From contig NZ_BMSA01000042.1 of assembly GCF_014648915.1 (NCBI RefSeq), positions 1 to 64,000 on the forward strand: a stretch of DNA of 64,000 bases, in the 5' to 3' direction. The position numbers were made by a program, and so were the translations under genes. Each line of letters starts with the position of its first letter. Positions within the stretch are counted from its first letter, which is position 1. This stretch comes from Streptomyces phaeofaciens. GTDB taxonomy: Bacteria > Actinomycetota > Actinomycetes > Streptomycetales > Streptomycetaceae. Shown piece after piece: positions 8,677-17,605 of this stretch. The notes under the pieces are model-generated. The model was not told the origin of the DNA and ran no database searches. It was given only the letters and a program-made list of their open reading frames with translations.

Positions 8677-8812
8677 TTTTTCAGTCGCTGAGCCCCTTCC
8701 GTCGCTGTCCGGGCTCAGCGACTGAACAGCGACCGAAGCGACCGAGGGTGCTTGGAAGGACATTTGGTCGACAGGAAGCGCGGGCGATGCGTTACAAGGC
8801 CCGGGCGTCGTC

Positions 8813-8846
8813 GCGCTGGTCCTGAGCGGTAGCGCAGGACCAGCGC
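8813..8846. repeat. 12-bp inverted repeat right of the iterons
   Basis: GCGCTGGTCCTG at 8813-8824 is the reverse complement of 8835-8846, with a 10-nt loop. It may be the right edge of the origin region or an operator for the leftward replication operon. The following DNA up to 9225 has no recognisable gene. Confidence 0.4.
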
Positions 8847-9225
8847 ACGGCCTTACGACCAGTTGCCTGTACCCCCTGCCCCGGTAAGCATTCGCATACT
8901 TAGGACTTCCGCAGGTTCTCGCGTGTGGCACTGGCGGCAGGATGTCGTGGATCTGCTGGCGATGACGCCGAGCGGAAGTGATGTATTTCGCCGTAATAGC
9001 GCGCTGGGGCGGTAGGGGAGCGCGGTGCGAAACCAATCGCCCGTCGCGACCACGAAGTGATGGCAACCCTATGACGCCGTGAAACGCGTGGCGGTCAACG
9101 GACGATGGGTGCCGGTGCCGCGCCCATGGTCAGATGGCAGATGGCAGGGCCGTGGGGTGGGGTCACACTGGACGCCGTCCATCTCGCCGCTCGGCGAGAG
9201 CGCGCCCCCGGGTGAGAGATTTGAC

Positions 9226-10080
9226 ATGTACAGCGATGCATCGAACCATCTGGTCGAGGCTTCTAACGGCGTCAGGTATGCGTACCGACGATGTGGTCCC
9301 TCCGGTGATCTTCCGCCCCTTCTGATGCTGCAACATTTCCGGGGGACTCTGGACTGCTGGGATCCAGCGTTAGTCAATGTTCTGGCGGCCGAGCGCGACG
9401 TGATCACCTTCGACAACGCAGGCGTGGGTCTGAGCACCGGACGTACTCCACGCACCATCGCGGAAATGGCTGCCGACACGCTGGCCTTTATGGCGTCGAT
9501 CGGAGTTGTGCAGGCGGACCTGTTGGGATTCTCCATGGGGGGATACACGGCACAGGAACTGGCACTGCTGCGTCCAGCGGCTGTCCGCGGCCTGGTCCTG
9601 GCGGCCACTGCCCCGCGTGGCGGGCCCGGTATTCACGGCTGGCCCGAGGGCATCTTCAACCGAGTGGACTTCAAGCGACTTCATCTCCAGGACTACCTGT
9701 ATGCCTTCTTCAACCACACCAAGGCCAGCCAGCGCAGCGGCCTTGAATTTCTGGGACGTTATCTCGAACGTGAGCATGACCGCGATCTGCCGGTCTGTTG
9801 GGAGGCCAGGGAGGCGCAGTGCGAGGCGGTGGCGGAGTGGGTTGCTCCCAACCACGAGGCTCTGCGCAGACTCTCGGCGATCACCCAGCCGGCGTTCGTG
9901 GCGGGCGGCGACAATGACCGGGTAGTGCCTTCCCGTGCCTTTCACCTGCTCGCCGGTTTGATGCCCCAAGCGCGTCTTCGTATCTATCCCGACGCAGGGC
10001 ATGGCTTCCTATTCCAGCACCACTGCCAGTTTGCACAAGACGTGCTGAAATTTTTTGGAGAAATCGCATCATCAAGTTAA
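9226..10080 (+). CDS. Alpha/beta hydrolase
   Basis: A 284-residue alpha/beta-hydrolase. The nucleophile elbow is GFSMGG (Ser near residue 105), the acid loop is GGDNDRVVP, and the catalytic His is in DAGHGF near the C-terminus, so the triad looks complete. The oxyanion strand reads LLMLQHFRGTLDCWDP. Substrate cannot be read from sequence. The ATG at 9226 was chosen because homology-like sequence starts there and the upstream extension is not conserved. A rare TTA codon is present. A decayed relative of the C-terminal half of this protein lies at 50328-50751. The downstream LAL regulator may act on it. Confidence 0.85.
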   Translation: MYSDASNHLVEASNGVRYAYRRCGPSGDLPPLLMLQHFRGTLDCWDPALVNVLAAERDVITFDNAGVGLSTGRTPRTIAEMAADTLAFMASIGVVQADLLGFSMGGYTAQELALLRPAAVRGLVLAATAPRGGPGIHGWPEGIFNRVDFKRLHLQDYLYAFFNHTKASQRSGLEFLGRYLEREHDRDLPVCWEAREAQCEAVAEWVAPNHEALRRLSAITQPAFVAGGDNDRVVPSRAFHLLAGLMPQARLRIYPDAGHGFLFQHHCQFAQDVLKFFGEIASSS

Positions 10081-10190
10081 ATCACAACATAACGGACCAG
10101 CCCAGTCGAGTGACAGATGCGTCCACCCTCTGACCCTCGCATCATGAGGGTGCCTGTGCGGGCAACTCCCTCACCGGCGTGGGAGGAACG

Positions 10191-12923
10191 TTGTCATTGG
10201 TGGGGCGTACGTCCGAGCTGCACGCTCTAGAAGCCGTGCTGGCCGAGGCGGAGCACGAGGGAACAGCACTGCTGTTGCAGGGAGATCCGGGAGTTGGCAA
10301 GACTGTTCTGCTGGATGCTGTGGTGGCACGTGCACAGGAGCGAAACCTTCGTGTGCTCCAAGTGGTCGGAGTCGAGAGCGAGCAAGGGCTGGCGTTTTCC
10401 GCGCTGCACCAGCTCCTTTACCCGCTGCTGGATCATCTGGCCGCGATGCCGGCATTCCAGAGCGGAGTGCTGGAGCAGGCCCTGTCAATGCGTGAAGGAT
10501 CGACGCCAGGCCGGTTCGCCATCTCAACCGCGGCGCTGGCCCTCCTACAGACCGCTTCCAAGCACCAGCCGCTGGTCGTGATCGTGGACGACGTCCACTG
10601 GATCGACCGTTCCAGCGCTGAGGTACTGACCTTTATCACCCGCAGGCTCAAGGGCTGCCGGGCAGCGTTCGTCATGGCCGCCCGGAGTGGGGGCAACGGC
10701 TTCCTCGATCCGACGGGACTGCATGTTCTCGATGTGGGTCCCCTCCTGGCGCAGGACGCGCTGACGCTGCTGGACTCCAATTACCCGGGTCTGGCCGAAC
10801 CGACGCGGCGACGGCTGCTGGATGAGGCCGAGGGAAATCCGCTTGCTCTCGTGGAGCTGCCCGGTCAGCTCACCGGCGCGCAACGGGAGGGCCACGAAAG
10901 GCTCCCGCTGAGTCTGCCCCTCAGCAGCCGGCTGGAAAGCGTATTCGCCGACCGGGTCCGGCAGCTGGGTTCACGTGCACGCTTCGCTCTGCTGCTGACG
11001 GCACTTGACGGAGAACGCCCCGGCAATCTGCGGGACATCCACGCGGCTTTGGCCACCGCCGGCGAGACATGGGACGACGATTTGCTGGAAGCGGGGGAAC
11101 GCACCGGAGTAGTGCGCATCGATCACCTGTCCGAGCAGATCACCTTCCGTCATCCCCTGGCCCGTTCCTGCGTGGTCCATATGTCTCCGGGCACACGCCG
11201 CAGATTGGCCCATCGAGTCCTGGCCGAGGTCACGAAGGCACAGCCCGAGCGACGTGCCTGGCACCTGGCTCACGCTGCGGACGAACCCGACGAGTCGGTC
11301 GCGGTTGAACTCACCCGAGCCGCGCGCCGGGCCCAGGCCCGTGGCGGTGCCGCAGAGGCCGCGGCCGCGTTCCGCCGCGCGGCCGAACTGAGTCAGGACC
11401 CCGCCGAGCGTGCCCGTCGCCTGGACGAGGCCGCGTTCGCCGCGGGTGTCGGCGGCCTACTGGAGACGGCACACGAACTGGTTACTGCCCAGAGCGCGGA
11501 GTCACTGCGAGGCGCGGCAGCCGCGGCCTACGTGCAGTTTCACCGCGAGGGAGACATAGACGCGGTCTTCCGCATCCTCCTTCCCGCGATGGAGGCGGCG
11601 CCCGCGAGTCCAGGCGAGGAGGAGCAGGATGCGTTCGACGACGCCTTCTACGTCCTGCTGAATGCGGCGGTGTGGGCAGGGCGTGCGGAGCTTTGGGAGG
11701 GCGTGTACCGTGTGCTCGACCGGGTTTCCGAGCCCGCGCGCATGTGTTTCGACTGCGTCGCCGACCCGCCGCGAACCGCGCACGGTGTGCGGAAGCGACT
11801 GGATCAGATCACGGCCACCCTGTCCCCGCGCACCCCCCTGTGGCAGGTCAACTGGTTCATCTACACGGCCATGTACCTCGACTGCTTCACCTTCTACGAC
11901 GGTGTGTGGCGGGACCTCATCGGGCACGGAGCGTACGACAGTCTACGTTTCGGCATAGTGGCGAGGGCCCATGAGGCCTACATGCGGGGCGACTGGGACA
12001 AGACTGTCGCCATCGCGTCCCAGGGCATCGCTGACGCCACCGACCACGACTACCACCTCATTCACCTGATCTTCACCTACGGGTTGGCCATGGTCGCGTC
12101 CGGCCGCGGAGACGAAGAAGCGTTGCGCACGCATTGCGAAACGATCACTGCATGGTGCCAGCCGCGGCGCATGAACCTGCTGCTGACCGCCGTGAACGAA
12201 ACGCGGGCGCGTGCCGCGATCGGCCGGGGCGACTTCGAGGAGGCGTATCTCCAGGCTGCCGCGCTCACTCCGCCCGGAGAACTCCCCTCGCACTTTCCCC
12301 ACTACCAGCGCGTGTTCCTGGACCTGGTCGAATCCGCAGTGCGAACGGGTCGGACCGCAGAAGCCCGCGCCCATGTTGAGGCAGGCCGGCAGGCACGTCT
12401 CGACGCCATCTCGCCGCACCTCGCGGTCATCCTCGCTGCTGCGATCGCGGTCGCAGCGCCCGATGAGCAGGCGGGTGAACTCTACGAAGCCGCCCTCGCG
12501 ATACCGGACGTCTCCCTGTGGATCTATGATTACGCGCGCATTCGCCTGCTGTACGGCGAATGGTTGCGTCGGCATCGTGAATACACCGCCGCGCGTGTGC
12601 AGTTGAGCGCCGCGCTGGAGTTGTTCGAGCAGCAGCTCAAGGCCCCGCTGTGGGCTCAGCGCGCTCGTAACGAACTACGCGCCGCGGGGGTGGGGGTAGG
12701 GGTACAAACCACCAGGAGCGGGGTGGTGATGAGCGCGCAGGAGCGCCGTATCGCCGAACTCGCGGCGGGCGGTTTGTCCAACAAGGAGATCGGGCGGCAG
12801 CTCAACATCTCGCCGCGCACTGCGGGCGCGCACCTGTACCGAGTGTTCCCCAAGCTGGGCATCACCTCCCGCGCGGCCTTGCGGGACGCGCTGAAGGCCT
12901 TCGACGAAGCCGGTGACGGCTGA
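10191..12923 (+). CDS. LAL-type LuxR-family regulator (ATPase plus LuxR HTH)
   Basis: A large ATP-binding LuxR-family regulator of about 910 residues. The N-terminal AAA-type domain has Walker A GDPGVGKT and Walker B VVIVDDVHWID. A long helical middle (TPR-like, about 330-830) is followed by a C-terminal LuxR helix-turn-helix with SAQERRIAELAAGGLSNKEI, then GRQLNISPRTAGAHLYRVF. LALs are MalT-like activators, often of secondary metabolism. Start choice is uncertain: TTG 10191, TTG 10197 and GTG 10200 all follow GGGAGGA, and GTG 10179 lies further upstream. It follows the hydrolase gene in the same direction. Confidence 0.9.
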   Translation: MSLVGRTSELHALEAVLAEAEHEGTALLLQGDPGVGKTVLLDAVVARAQERNLRVLQVVGVESEQGLAFSALHQLLYPLLDHLAAMPAFQSGVLEQALSMREGSTPGRFAISTAALALLQTASKHQPLVVIVDDVHWIDRSSAEVLTFITRRLKGCRAAFVMAARSGGNGFLDPTGLHVLDVGPLLAQDALTLLDSNYPGLAEPTRRRLLDEAEGNPLALVELPGQLTGAQREGHERLPLSLPLSSRLESVFADRVRQLGSRARFALLLTALDGERPGNLRDIHAALATAGETWDDDLLEAGERTGVVRIDHLSEQITFRHPLARSCVVHMSPGTRRRLAHRVLAEVTKAQPERRAWHLAHAADEPDESVAVELTRAARRAQARGGAAEAAAAFRRAAELSQDPAERARRLDEAAFAAGVGGLLETAHELVTAQSAESLRGAAAAAYVQFHREGDIDAVFRILLPAMEAAPASPGEEEQDAFDDAFYVLLNAAVWAGRAELWEGVYRVLDRVSEPARMCFDCVADPPRTAHGVRKRLDQITATLSPRTPLWQVNWFIYTAMYLDCFTFYDGVWRDLIGHGAYDSLRFGIVARAHEAYMRGDWDKTVAIASQGIADATDHDYHLIHLIFTYGLAMVASGRGDEEALRTHCETITAWCQPRRMNLLLTAVNETRARAAIGRGDFEEAYLQAAALTPPGELPSHFPHYQRVFLDLVESAVRTGRTAEARAHVEAGRQARLDAISPHLAVILAAAIAVAAPDEQAGELYEAALAIPDVSLWIYDYARIRLLYGEWLRRHREYTAARVQLSAALELFEQQLKAPLWAQRARNELRAAGVGVGVQTTRSGVVMSAQERRIAELAAGGLSNKEIGRQLNISPRTAGAHLYRVFPKLGITSRAALRDALKAFDEAGDG

Positions 12924-13495
12924 CGAAAGGGAGAGGTTAATCTGACGAGCACCACTCTCTCCCCCTGCCTGAAGACAATGACTCCTCACGCCTAGAGACC
13001 GAGAGCTCAAAGCGGTACGTACCCTGCTGGGCCTGGTGGCGAACACGGCGCGAACGGAGCCGCCCTATGGCGGGCGCACGCAGCACGGTGATGGCGGCGG
13101 CACGACCCGGCGCAGAGCGTGGCCGCCACCTCTGGAGCGTGTACTGCTCGAGGGAGAGGGACGTCGGACCGGGAGTCGATCTCCCGTCGGATAGAGCTCG
13201 GCATGACTCTGGTCCTATCCGCAGAATCGGTGGTCGACACGTGTGGGCAGGTGTTTCACTGTGCACACATATCTAGTCGAGCCCGGTATCTGTCACACGT
13301 GTAAAGGCCCCTACCCGGGCAGCACTTTCGGCTACCGCGAGAAGGCCTCGCGCGAGCGATACCGCGTGACTGGTCCGACACGAGGGAGCCGACCGCCAGT
13401 CGGGAGGTGAAGTAGGTGTTCACCGGGTCCTTGACCTCGTCGCGCATCGCAATGGACGCCTGCAGGTGGTTAGGCGGGCGGCTCAGGCATACCAG
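12924..13495. other. Region with no intact gene, left flank of the IS630-type element
   Basis: About 570 bp. On the minus strand near 13390-13480 a short stretch reads SIAMRDEVKDPVNTYFTSRL, which looks like real protein sequence but stops making sense further on. It may be a fragment of a gene interrupted by the neighbouring insertion. I could not assign it. Confidence 0.4.
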
Positions 13496-13588
13496 CTAGT
13501 GCTCTGACCGGGAAGGTTCACCGGTTCCGCTGAGAGGGCGCCTGCGTACTCTGCTGCGGGAGGCAGGTCGGTTGGTGATGGAGGAACA

Positions 13589-13903
13589 GTGACAGCGCAG
13601 GATGCACCGGTGGCACGTCTACGGGTTCGGAACAACGGTGCCGAGCTGTTGGAGTTGGTCCTGGAGTGCTACGGGAGTGACCACTGGCTGCGTCCCGGTG
13701 AGACCTTTGTCGTTTGGACGGTCGGCTCCTCCGAAGGCGATCCCTGGCCTGGGACGACACTCGGCAATGAGCCTTTCCAGGTGGACTACCGGCCAGGTTC
13801 GGTCACGGTGCATTTCAACGGGGTCCACGGCTATGTCACGGACGTCGCCGGCAACGAGATCGCTTGCGGCCATCGGCGCCCGGTCGAATCCGAGAGTGTG
13901 TGA
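13589..13903 (+). CDS. Small hypothetical protein, passenger inside the IS630-type element
   Basis: A 104-residue acidic protein, mostly beta-strand. Landmarks are RLRVRNNGAELLELVLECYG, SDHWLRPGETFVVWTVGS and the end VTDVAGNEIACGHRRPVES. It resembles small uncharacterised Streptomyces proteins from memory; no function is known to me. The GTG at 13589 follows GGAGG by 4 nt. It lies within the terminal repeats of the IS630-type element, converging on the transposase with only 12 bp between stops. It is therefore a cargo gene or was trapped between two IS ends. Confidence 0.6.
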   Translation: MTAQDAPVARLRVRNNGAELLELVLECYGSDHWLRPGETFVVWTVGSSEGDPWPGTTLGNEPFQVDYRPGSVTVHFNGVHGYVTDVAGNEIACGHRRPVESESV

Positions 13904-13915
13904 CCCTGACGTCCG

Positions 13916-15034
13916 TCAGGCCACCTTCAGCGGCCGTCCGCCCCAGCGGATGCCTTTCTCACAGCGGATGCGGGCGCGTTCGCGTCGTTGGGCTGCGAGG
14001 ACATCGGGGTGACGGGCGTTCTTGTTGCGCCAGCGCAGGTAGGCGTGCAGGGCCCGGGTCTGGACCGTGTGGTTGGGATGGTTCGAGTTGGCCAGGGTGA
14101 ACTGCCGCAAGGGTCCGAAGTGGGCTTCGATGGGGTTGGCCCAGGACGCGTAGGTCGGGGTGAAGCACAGTTCAACCTTGTTCCGGACCGCCCACCTGCG
14201 GATTCTCCAGTTCAGATGGGCGGAGAGGTTGTCGAGGATCACGTAGATCGGGGCTCCGTCCGGGCGGGCTGCCCGGATCGTTCTCAACGCGGCCCAGGTG
14301 TGGTCGATGCCCTTGCGTCGTCGGTTGATGCCCCACATCTGGTCGTCGCCGACGGAATAGCAGCCGTGGAAGTAGGTGATTCCGTGGGTGCGGCGGTAGG
14401 TGGCCGGCAGCCGGTCGGGGCGGCCCTGTTCGGCCCAGCAGGAGCCTGCGGTCGGGCGGATTCCCAAGGGACCGAACTCGTCGAACGCGAACGTGCGGTC
14501 TGGACGGTCGTTGATCGCGTACTCGATGCGGGCGAGCTTTGTATCGAAGGCGGCATCGGGGGACTCCTTCCAGGTCTTCGTGCGCTGGAAGGTGATCCCG
14601 CGGCGGGCAAGTAAGCACCTCAGCGCCTCCCGGCCGATCCGGACGGGCCGGGCAGGGTTGTGCCGCAGGTGGTCGGCGAGCTTGCGGATGGACCAGCGGG
14701 TGAAAGGCTTCCCGAGCCGGGTCGGGCGGGTGGTGGCCGTCACGGCGACGAAGTCCTCGTCGTCAGGACTGAGCAGGCGGGGACGGCCTCCCGCCCATCG
14801 AGGGTTCAGGCATGCGAGCCCGATCTCGTTGAACTTGTGGATCACGTCACGGACGGTGTCCTCGTCCGCTTGCACGAGGCGGGCTATGACCGGGACCGTG
14901 TTGCCGCCGGCCGAGGCCAGCAGCATCATCGCCCGCCGGAACCGCACCGAACTCGTGCTGCCCCGCCGGACGATGTGCTGGAGCTTCTGTCCCTCCTGCT
15001 CGGTCAGCCCGCGAACCCGGACCGGTTGCGCCAT
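13916..15034 (-). CDS. IS630-family transposase
   Basis: A 372-residue DDE transposase. The N-terminus has a helix-turn-helix and winged region (LTEQEGQKLQHIVRRGSTSS and on). The catalytic domain shows the first Asp in FAFDEFGPLG, the second in YVILDNLSAH, and the Glu in ANPIEAHFG, the standard D-D-E order and spacing for IS630. All three catalytic residues are present and no frameshift is seen, so it may be active. The ATG at 15034 follows GGGAGGCGGG. It sits within 15-bp perfect terminal repeats. Confidence 0.9.
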   Translation of the reverse strand: MAQPVRVRGLTEQEGQKLQHIVRRGSTSSVRFRRAMMLLASAGGNTVPVIARLVQADEDTVRDVIHKFNEIGLACLNPRWAGGRPRLLSPDDEDFVAVTATTRPTRLGKPFTRWSIRKLADHLRHNPARPVRIGREALRCLLARRGITFQRTKTWKESPDAAFDTKLARIEYAINDRPDRTFAFDEFGPLGIRPTAGSCWAEQGRPDRLPATYRRTHGITYFHGCYSVGDDQMWGINRRRKGIDHTWAALRTIRAARPDGAPIYVILDNLSAHLNWRIRRWAVRNKVELCFTPTYASWANPIEAHFGPLRQFTLANSNHPNHTVQTRALHAYLRWRNKNARHPDVLAAQRRERARIRCEKGIRWGGRPLKVA

Positions 15035-15149
15035 CCCGCCTCCCCACTGGTCCGGGAAAGCATTTCCAACCGGCACCACCAGCAACCCGGCGAACGTTCG
15101 CGGTCAGAGCACTAGGACTTGTCCGCCCGATCATGTGACAGTGTGACTG

Positions 15150-16099
15150 ATGCCTCGTTGGTCAGGCATGGGGCGGGGTGACTTGGCGGATGCCGAGTGG
15201 GAACGGCTGCGCCCGTTCCTGCCGGTCAGCAGCGGACGTTGTGGCTGGTGGCGGGATCATCGGCAGGTGATCGACGGGATCCTGCACCGAGTTCGGACCG
15301 GCGTGCAGTGGCGGGATCTTCCAGAGCGGTTCGGCCCCTGGAAGACCGTCTATGAACGGCATCGGATGTGGTCGGCCGACGGCACGTGGGAGCGTCTGCT
15401 GCAGCAGGTCCAGGCCGCCGCGGACGCCGTCGGCGAGATCGATTGGGACATCTCGGTCGACTCCACCATCGTGCGGGCTCACCAGCACGCGGCCGGTGCC
15501 CGCATCGATCCGCCGCCGGCACCCGTGTCAAAGGGGGGCCATAGCAGCAGAACACCAGGGCGAAACTCCCTGGCGAAGCCTTGTTGCCCTCCTGGTGGAG
15601 GTGGTGCAGGAGGTGAGGGCTTGGGCCGCTCGCGGGGCGGGTTCACCAGCAAACTCCACCTGAGCTCCGACGGCCGCTGCCGCCCGCTGTCCCTGGTCGT
15701 CACCGCAGGGCAGCGGGCGGACTGCACCCAGTTCCAGACAGTGCTGACAAAGATCCGCGTCCAGAGAGGCGGTCCGGGCCGGCCCCGCACGAAGCCCGAC
15801 AGCCTCGCGGCCGACAAGGGATACACCAACGGCCCCTGCCGCGAGTACCTGCAGCGCCGGGGCATCCGGCACACGATTCCCGAGAAGACCGACAGCCAGG
15901 CCGCCGACTGCGCAAAGGCTCAGGCGGCGGACGGCCACCCAGCTTCGACGAAGAGCGGTACAAGAAGCGCAACACCGTCGAACGAGCGATCAACAGACTG
16001 AAGCAATCCCGGGCCGTCGCCACTCGCTGTGACAAGCGCGGCTACGTCTTCCTCAGCACCGCAACCACCGCAGCCCTGCTGGTCTGGCTTCGGGGTTGA
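15150..16099 (+). pseudogene. IS5-family transposase, frameshifted
   Basis: The reading frame starts MPRWSGMGRGDLADAEWERL, continues with the DUF4096-type N-terminal domain (VQWRDLPERFGPWKTVYERH), then the first catalytic Asp (WDISVDSTIVRAHQ) and second (SLAADKGYTNGP), up to HTIPEKTDSQAA. The expected ending (RLRKGSGGRPPSFDEERYKK, then RNTVERAINRLKQ with the catalytic Glu) is in another frame from about 15905 and ends at 16099. One missing base near 15905 explains this. Programmed frameshifting is known in some IS5 groups, but there is no slippery A/T run here, so a mutation is more likely. The left end abuts the IS630-type element. Confidence 0.8.
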
Positions 16100-16108
16100 G
16101 TCCCGACG

Positions 16109-16339
16109 TCACAAAACGATCGGCCGATACGCCAGGGCCTGATCGACTACCTCATCAGCCGAAAGGTCCCGCTCCGGCGGCCAGAAGATCAAGTCTCTGA
16201 CGTGACCGGACGGGCAGGCCAGGGCCCTGTCGAGCCTGTCCATCAAGCCGGCCATATCGTCGTCGGATGCGTCGTCCATATCCATGATCCGCTGCACAAG
16301 CGCGACCGCCTCCGCACGGCTCATCCCCATTGCACGCAT
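16109..16339 (-). CDS. Bacteriocin (colicin E-type) immunity-like protein
   Basis: A 76-residue acidic protein like the colicin/pyocin DNase immunity family: SRAEAVALVQRIMDMDDASD (helix I region), then ALACPSGHVRDLIFWPPE matching the family's HPSGSDLIYYP motif, then ADEVVDQALAYRP. The family binds and neutralises nuclease bacteriocin domains. The ATG at 16339 follows GGAGG by 6 nt. No cognate nuclease toxin is visible here. Its neighbour downstream is the frameshifted IS5 transposase, and upstream is decayed DNA, so it may be an orphan left after rearrangement. Confidence 0.7.
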   Translation of the reverse strand: MRAMGMSRAEAVALVQRIMDMDDASDDDMAGLMDRLDRALACPSGHVRDLIFWPPERDLSADEVVDQALAYRPIVL

Positions 16340-16964
16340 CAGGTTCCTCCGCCGCAGCCACCGTATCGGGACGCGTGATCGTCCGGACAGGTCCTAGGAG
16401 AAGTGGATGCTCGTACCGTCCGCGCGATGACCGCGAAGCCCGGATAGGGGCCGCGTAGCGGTGGAGCAATGGCGGAGGCCTCCACACCGGGGCCAATCTT
16501 GTAGCCAATACCTCGTACGGGTCGAGGAGATCCGGCAGGATCAGGTGATCCTCCTGCCGGTCTACCGTGCTTCCCACACCGTAGCCGTCGAGCACCCTGC
16601 GTAAGGCGTCCCCCGGCAGCCGGGAGTGGTACCGCCGATGCCCGAGCTGACGCCCTCGAGCCACAGCACCCACACCGCCGCAATGCCAGTTTTGTTCAGC
16701 GAATGCCACTATGTCCCCGGTGCCTCGGCATCCCCGCGGTGAGGGTTCCGAGAACATGCCCTTCTCGCGGCCGGGTCCGAGTGCATCGGCGAAGGCTGAC
16801 GACCTCGTGCAGCAGCAACCTTGCCAGCGACACTCGCCTTCCTGGCCCCTGGAGCCGAAAGCGAGCTGATGAAGGGGATGGCCAAGGAAGTGTCTCCCGC
16901 ACGGATGCCTCGGAGCCGCCATCGACGGTCGAGTTCACCAGCTCAGCGGTAGTCGACCGTGGCG
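16340..16964. other. Probable decayed sequence, no intact gene
   Basis: About 620 bp upstream of the immunity-like gene. Minus-strand frames carry stretches that look like protein sequence (for example REDHLILPDLLDPYEV around 16.53 kb) but switch frame and lack starts. I read this as a decayed gene of unknown type. Confidence 0.4.
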
Positions 16965-17130
16965 AGATGCGGGACCAGGCGCGGCTCAACGGACCAGGGC
17001 CTCGTCTCGTATTCACCCTCGTTGACCTGCCACTTCACCTCGCTGAGGCGGGAAGCAATCGGCTGCGTGAGCCTCTATAGGGGTCACACTTCGGAGTGAT
17101 GAGCATCATTTGTATGACTGCATGCTCACC
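16965..17130. repeat. 166-bp direct repeat, copy 1
   Basis: This segment is repeated at 17440-17605 with one mismatch seen on reading (CCACTTCACC against CCGCTTCACC), offset 475 bp. It ends with TTTGTATGACTGCATGCTCACC. Similarity continues weakly for about 15 bp after the end (GCGGCCGAGG in both). It encodes nothing I recognise. Confidence 0.85.
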
Positions 17131-17439
17131 AGGGATGCGGCCGAGGAGTGACTGCGAGGTTCGTCACTCAATCGGTGGCCACTCCGGAGATCACTGAATC
17201 CTTCAGCCGGCGCCGGCGAAAAGGGCTGTTCAGGTGGGGCGCCATGGCGCGTCTCCTCGTCGTTGGTGTGGTGATCTCGCTCAGCACGCCATCGGCGGGG
17301 TTCCCTGTCTTTACATGCTCAACGTCCCGTACCAGCTGGTTGAACATGTCTCAGGGCGTATCCAGCATCGCTAGCTGTGTTCACACTTTCGCGTGTAGAT
17401 GAGTTAGAAAGCATGTTTTCACCGGCTCCTGCGGGAAGT

Positions 17440-17605
17440 AGATGCGGGACCAGGCGCGGCTCAACGGACCAGGGCCTCGTCTCGTATTCACCCTCGTTGA
17501 CCTGCCGCTTCACCTCGCTGAGGCGGGAAGCAATCGGCTGCGTGAGCCTCTATAGGGGTCACACTTCGGAGTGATGAGCATCATTTGTATGACTGCATGC
17601 TCACC
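17440..17605. repeat. 166-bp direct repeat, copy 2
   Basis: Second copy of 16965-17130. The 309 bp between copies (17131-17439) differ from flanking DNA and hold no convincing gene. The arrangement could come from a tandem duplication followed by insertion, or from target duplication by a larger element now lost. Confidence 0.85.

Larger units (their letters stand above)
8281..8746. repeat. Iteron-rich putative replication origin
   Basis: The 9-mer GCGACTGAA and close variants (GCGACCGAA, GCGACTCAA, GCGACTGAG) recur many times in both orientations between 8281 and 8746. Examples lie at 8281-8297, 8411-8421, 8431-8441, 8449-8458, 8509-8528, 8582-8601, 8641-8676 and 8715-8746. Some are tandem (9-bp period), some palindromic. 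A relatively A+T-rich patch with TCTTATATATCAC lies between the two main arms at 8529-8581. Clustered iterons, inverted arms and an unwinding-prone patch next to primase and helicase genes are the usual make-up of a replicon origin. Function is inferred. Confidence 0.7.
13496..15115. mobile_element. IS630-type insertion element with a passenger gene
   Basis: CTAGTGCTCTGACCG at 13496-13510 is the exact reverse complement of 15101-15115. The ends extend imperfectly to about 35 bp (GTGCTCTGACCG-n-GAA-n-GTTC-n-CCGG). The inner sequence begins just after TA on both sides, in keeping with the TA target duplication of IS630/Tc1-type elements. Inside are an IS630-type transposase gene reading leftwards and a separate small gene reading rightwards. 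The length of about 1.62 kb is longer than a transposase-only element because of the passenger. Confidence 0.75.

Noticed and set aside
8641..8682. Rho-independent terminator (hairpin plus T5)
   Set aside because: Structure fits, but the stem is made of the same iteron sequence as its neighbours and no gene ends there; origin element preferred.
8281..8746. Possible CRISPR-like array
   Set aside because: Repeat units are about 9 bp, occur in both orientations and without regular spacers; iterons fit better.
15150..16099. Programmed frameshifting to make the full IS5 transposase
   Set aside because: The shift point lacks a slippery A/T run and occurs in CAGGCCGCCGACTG; a one-base deletion is simpler.
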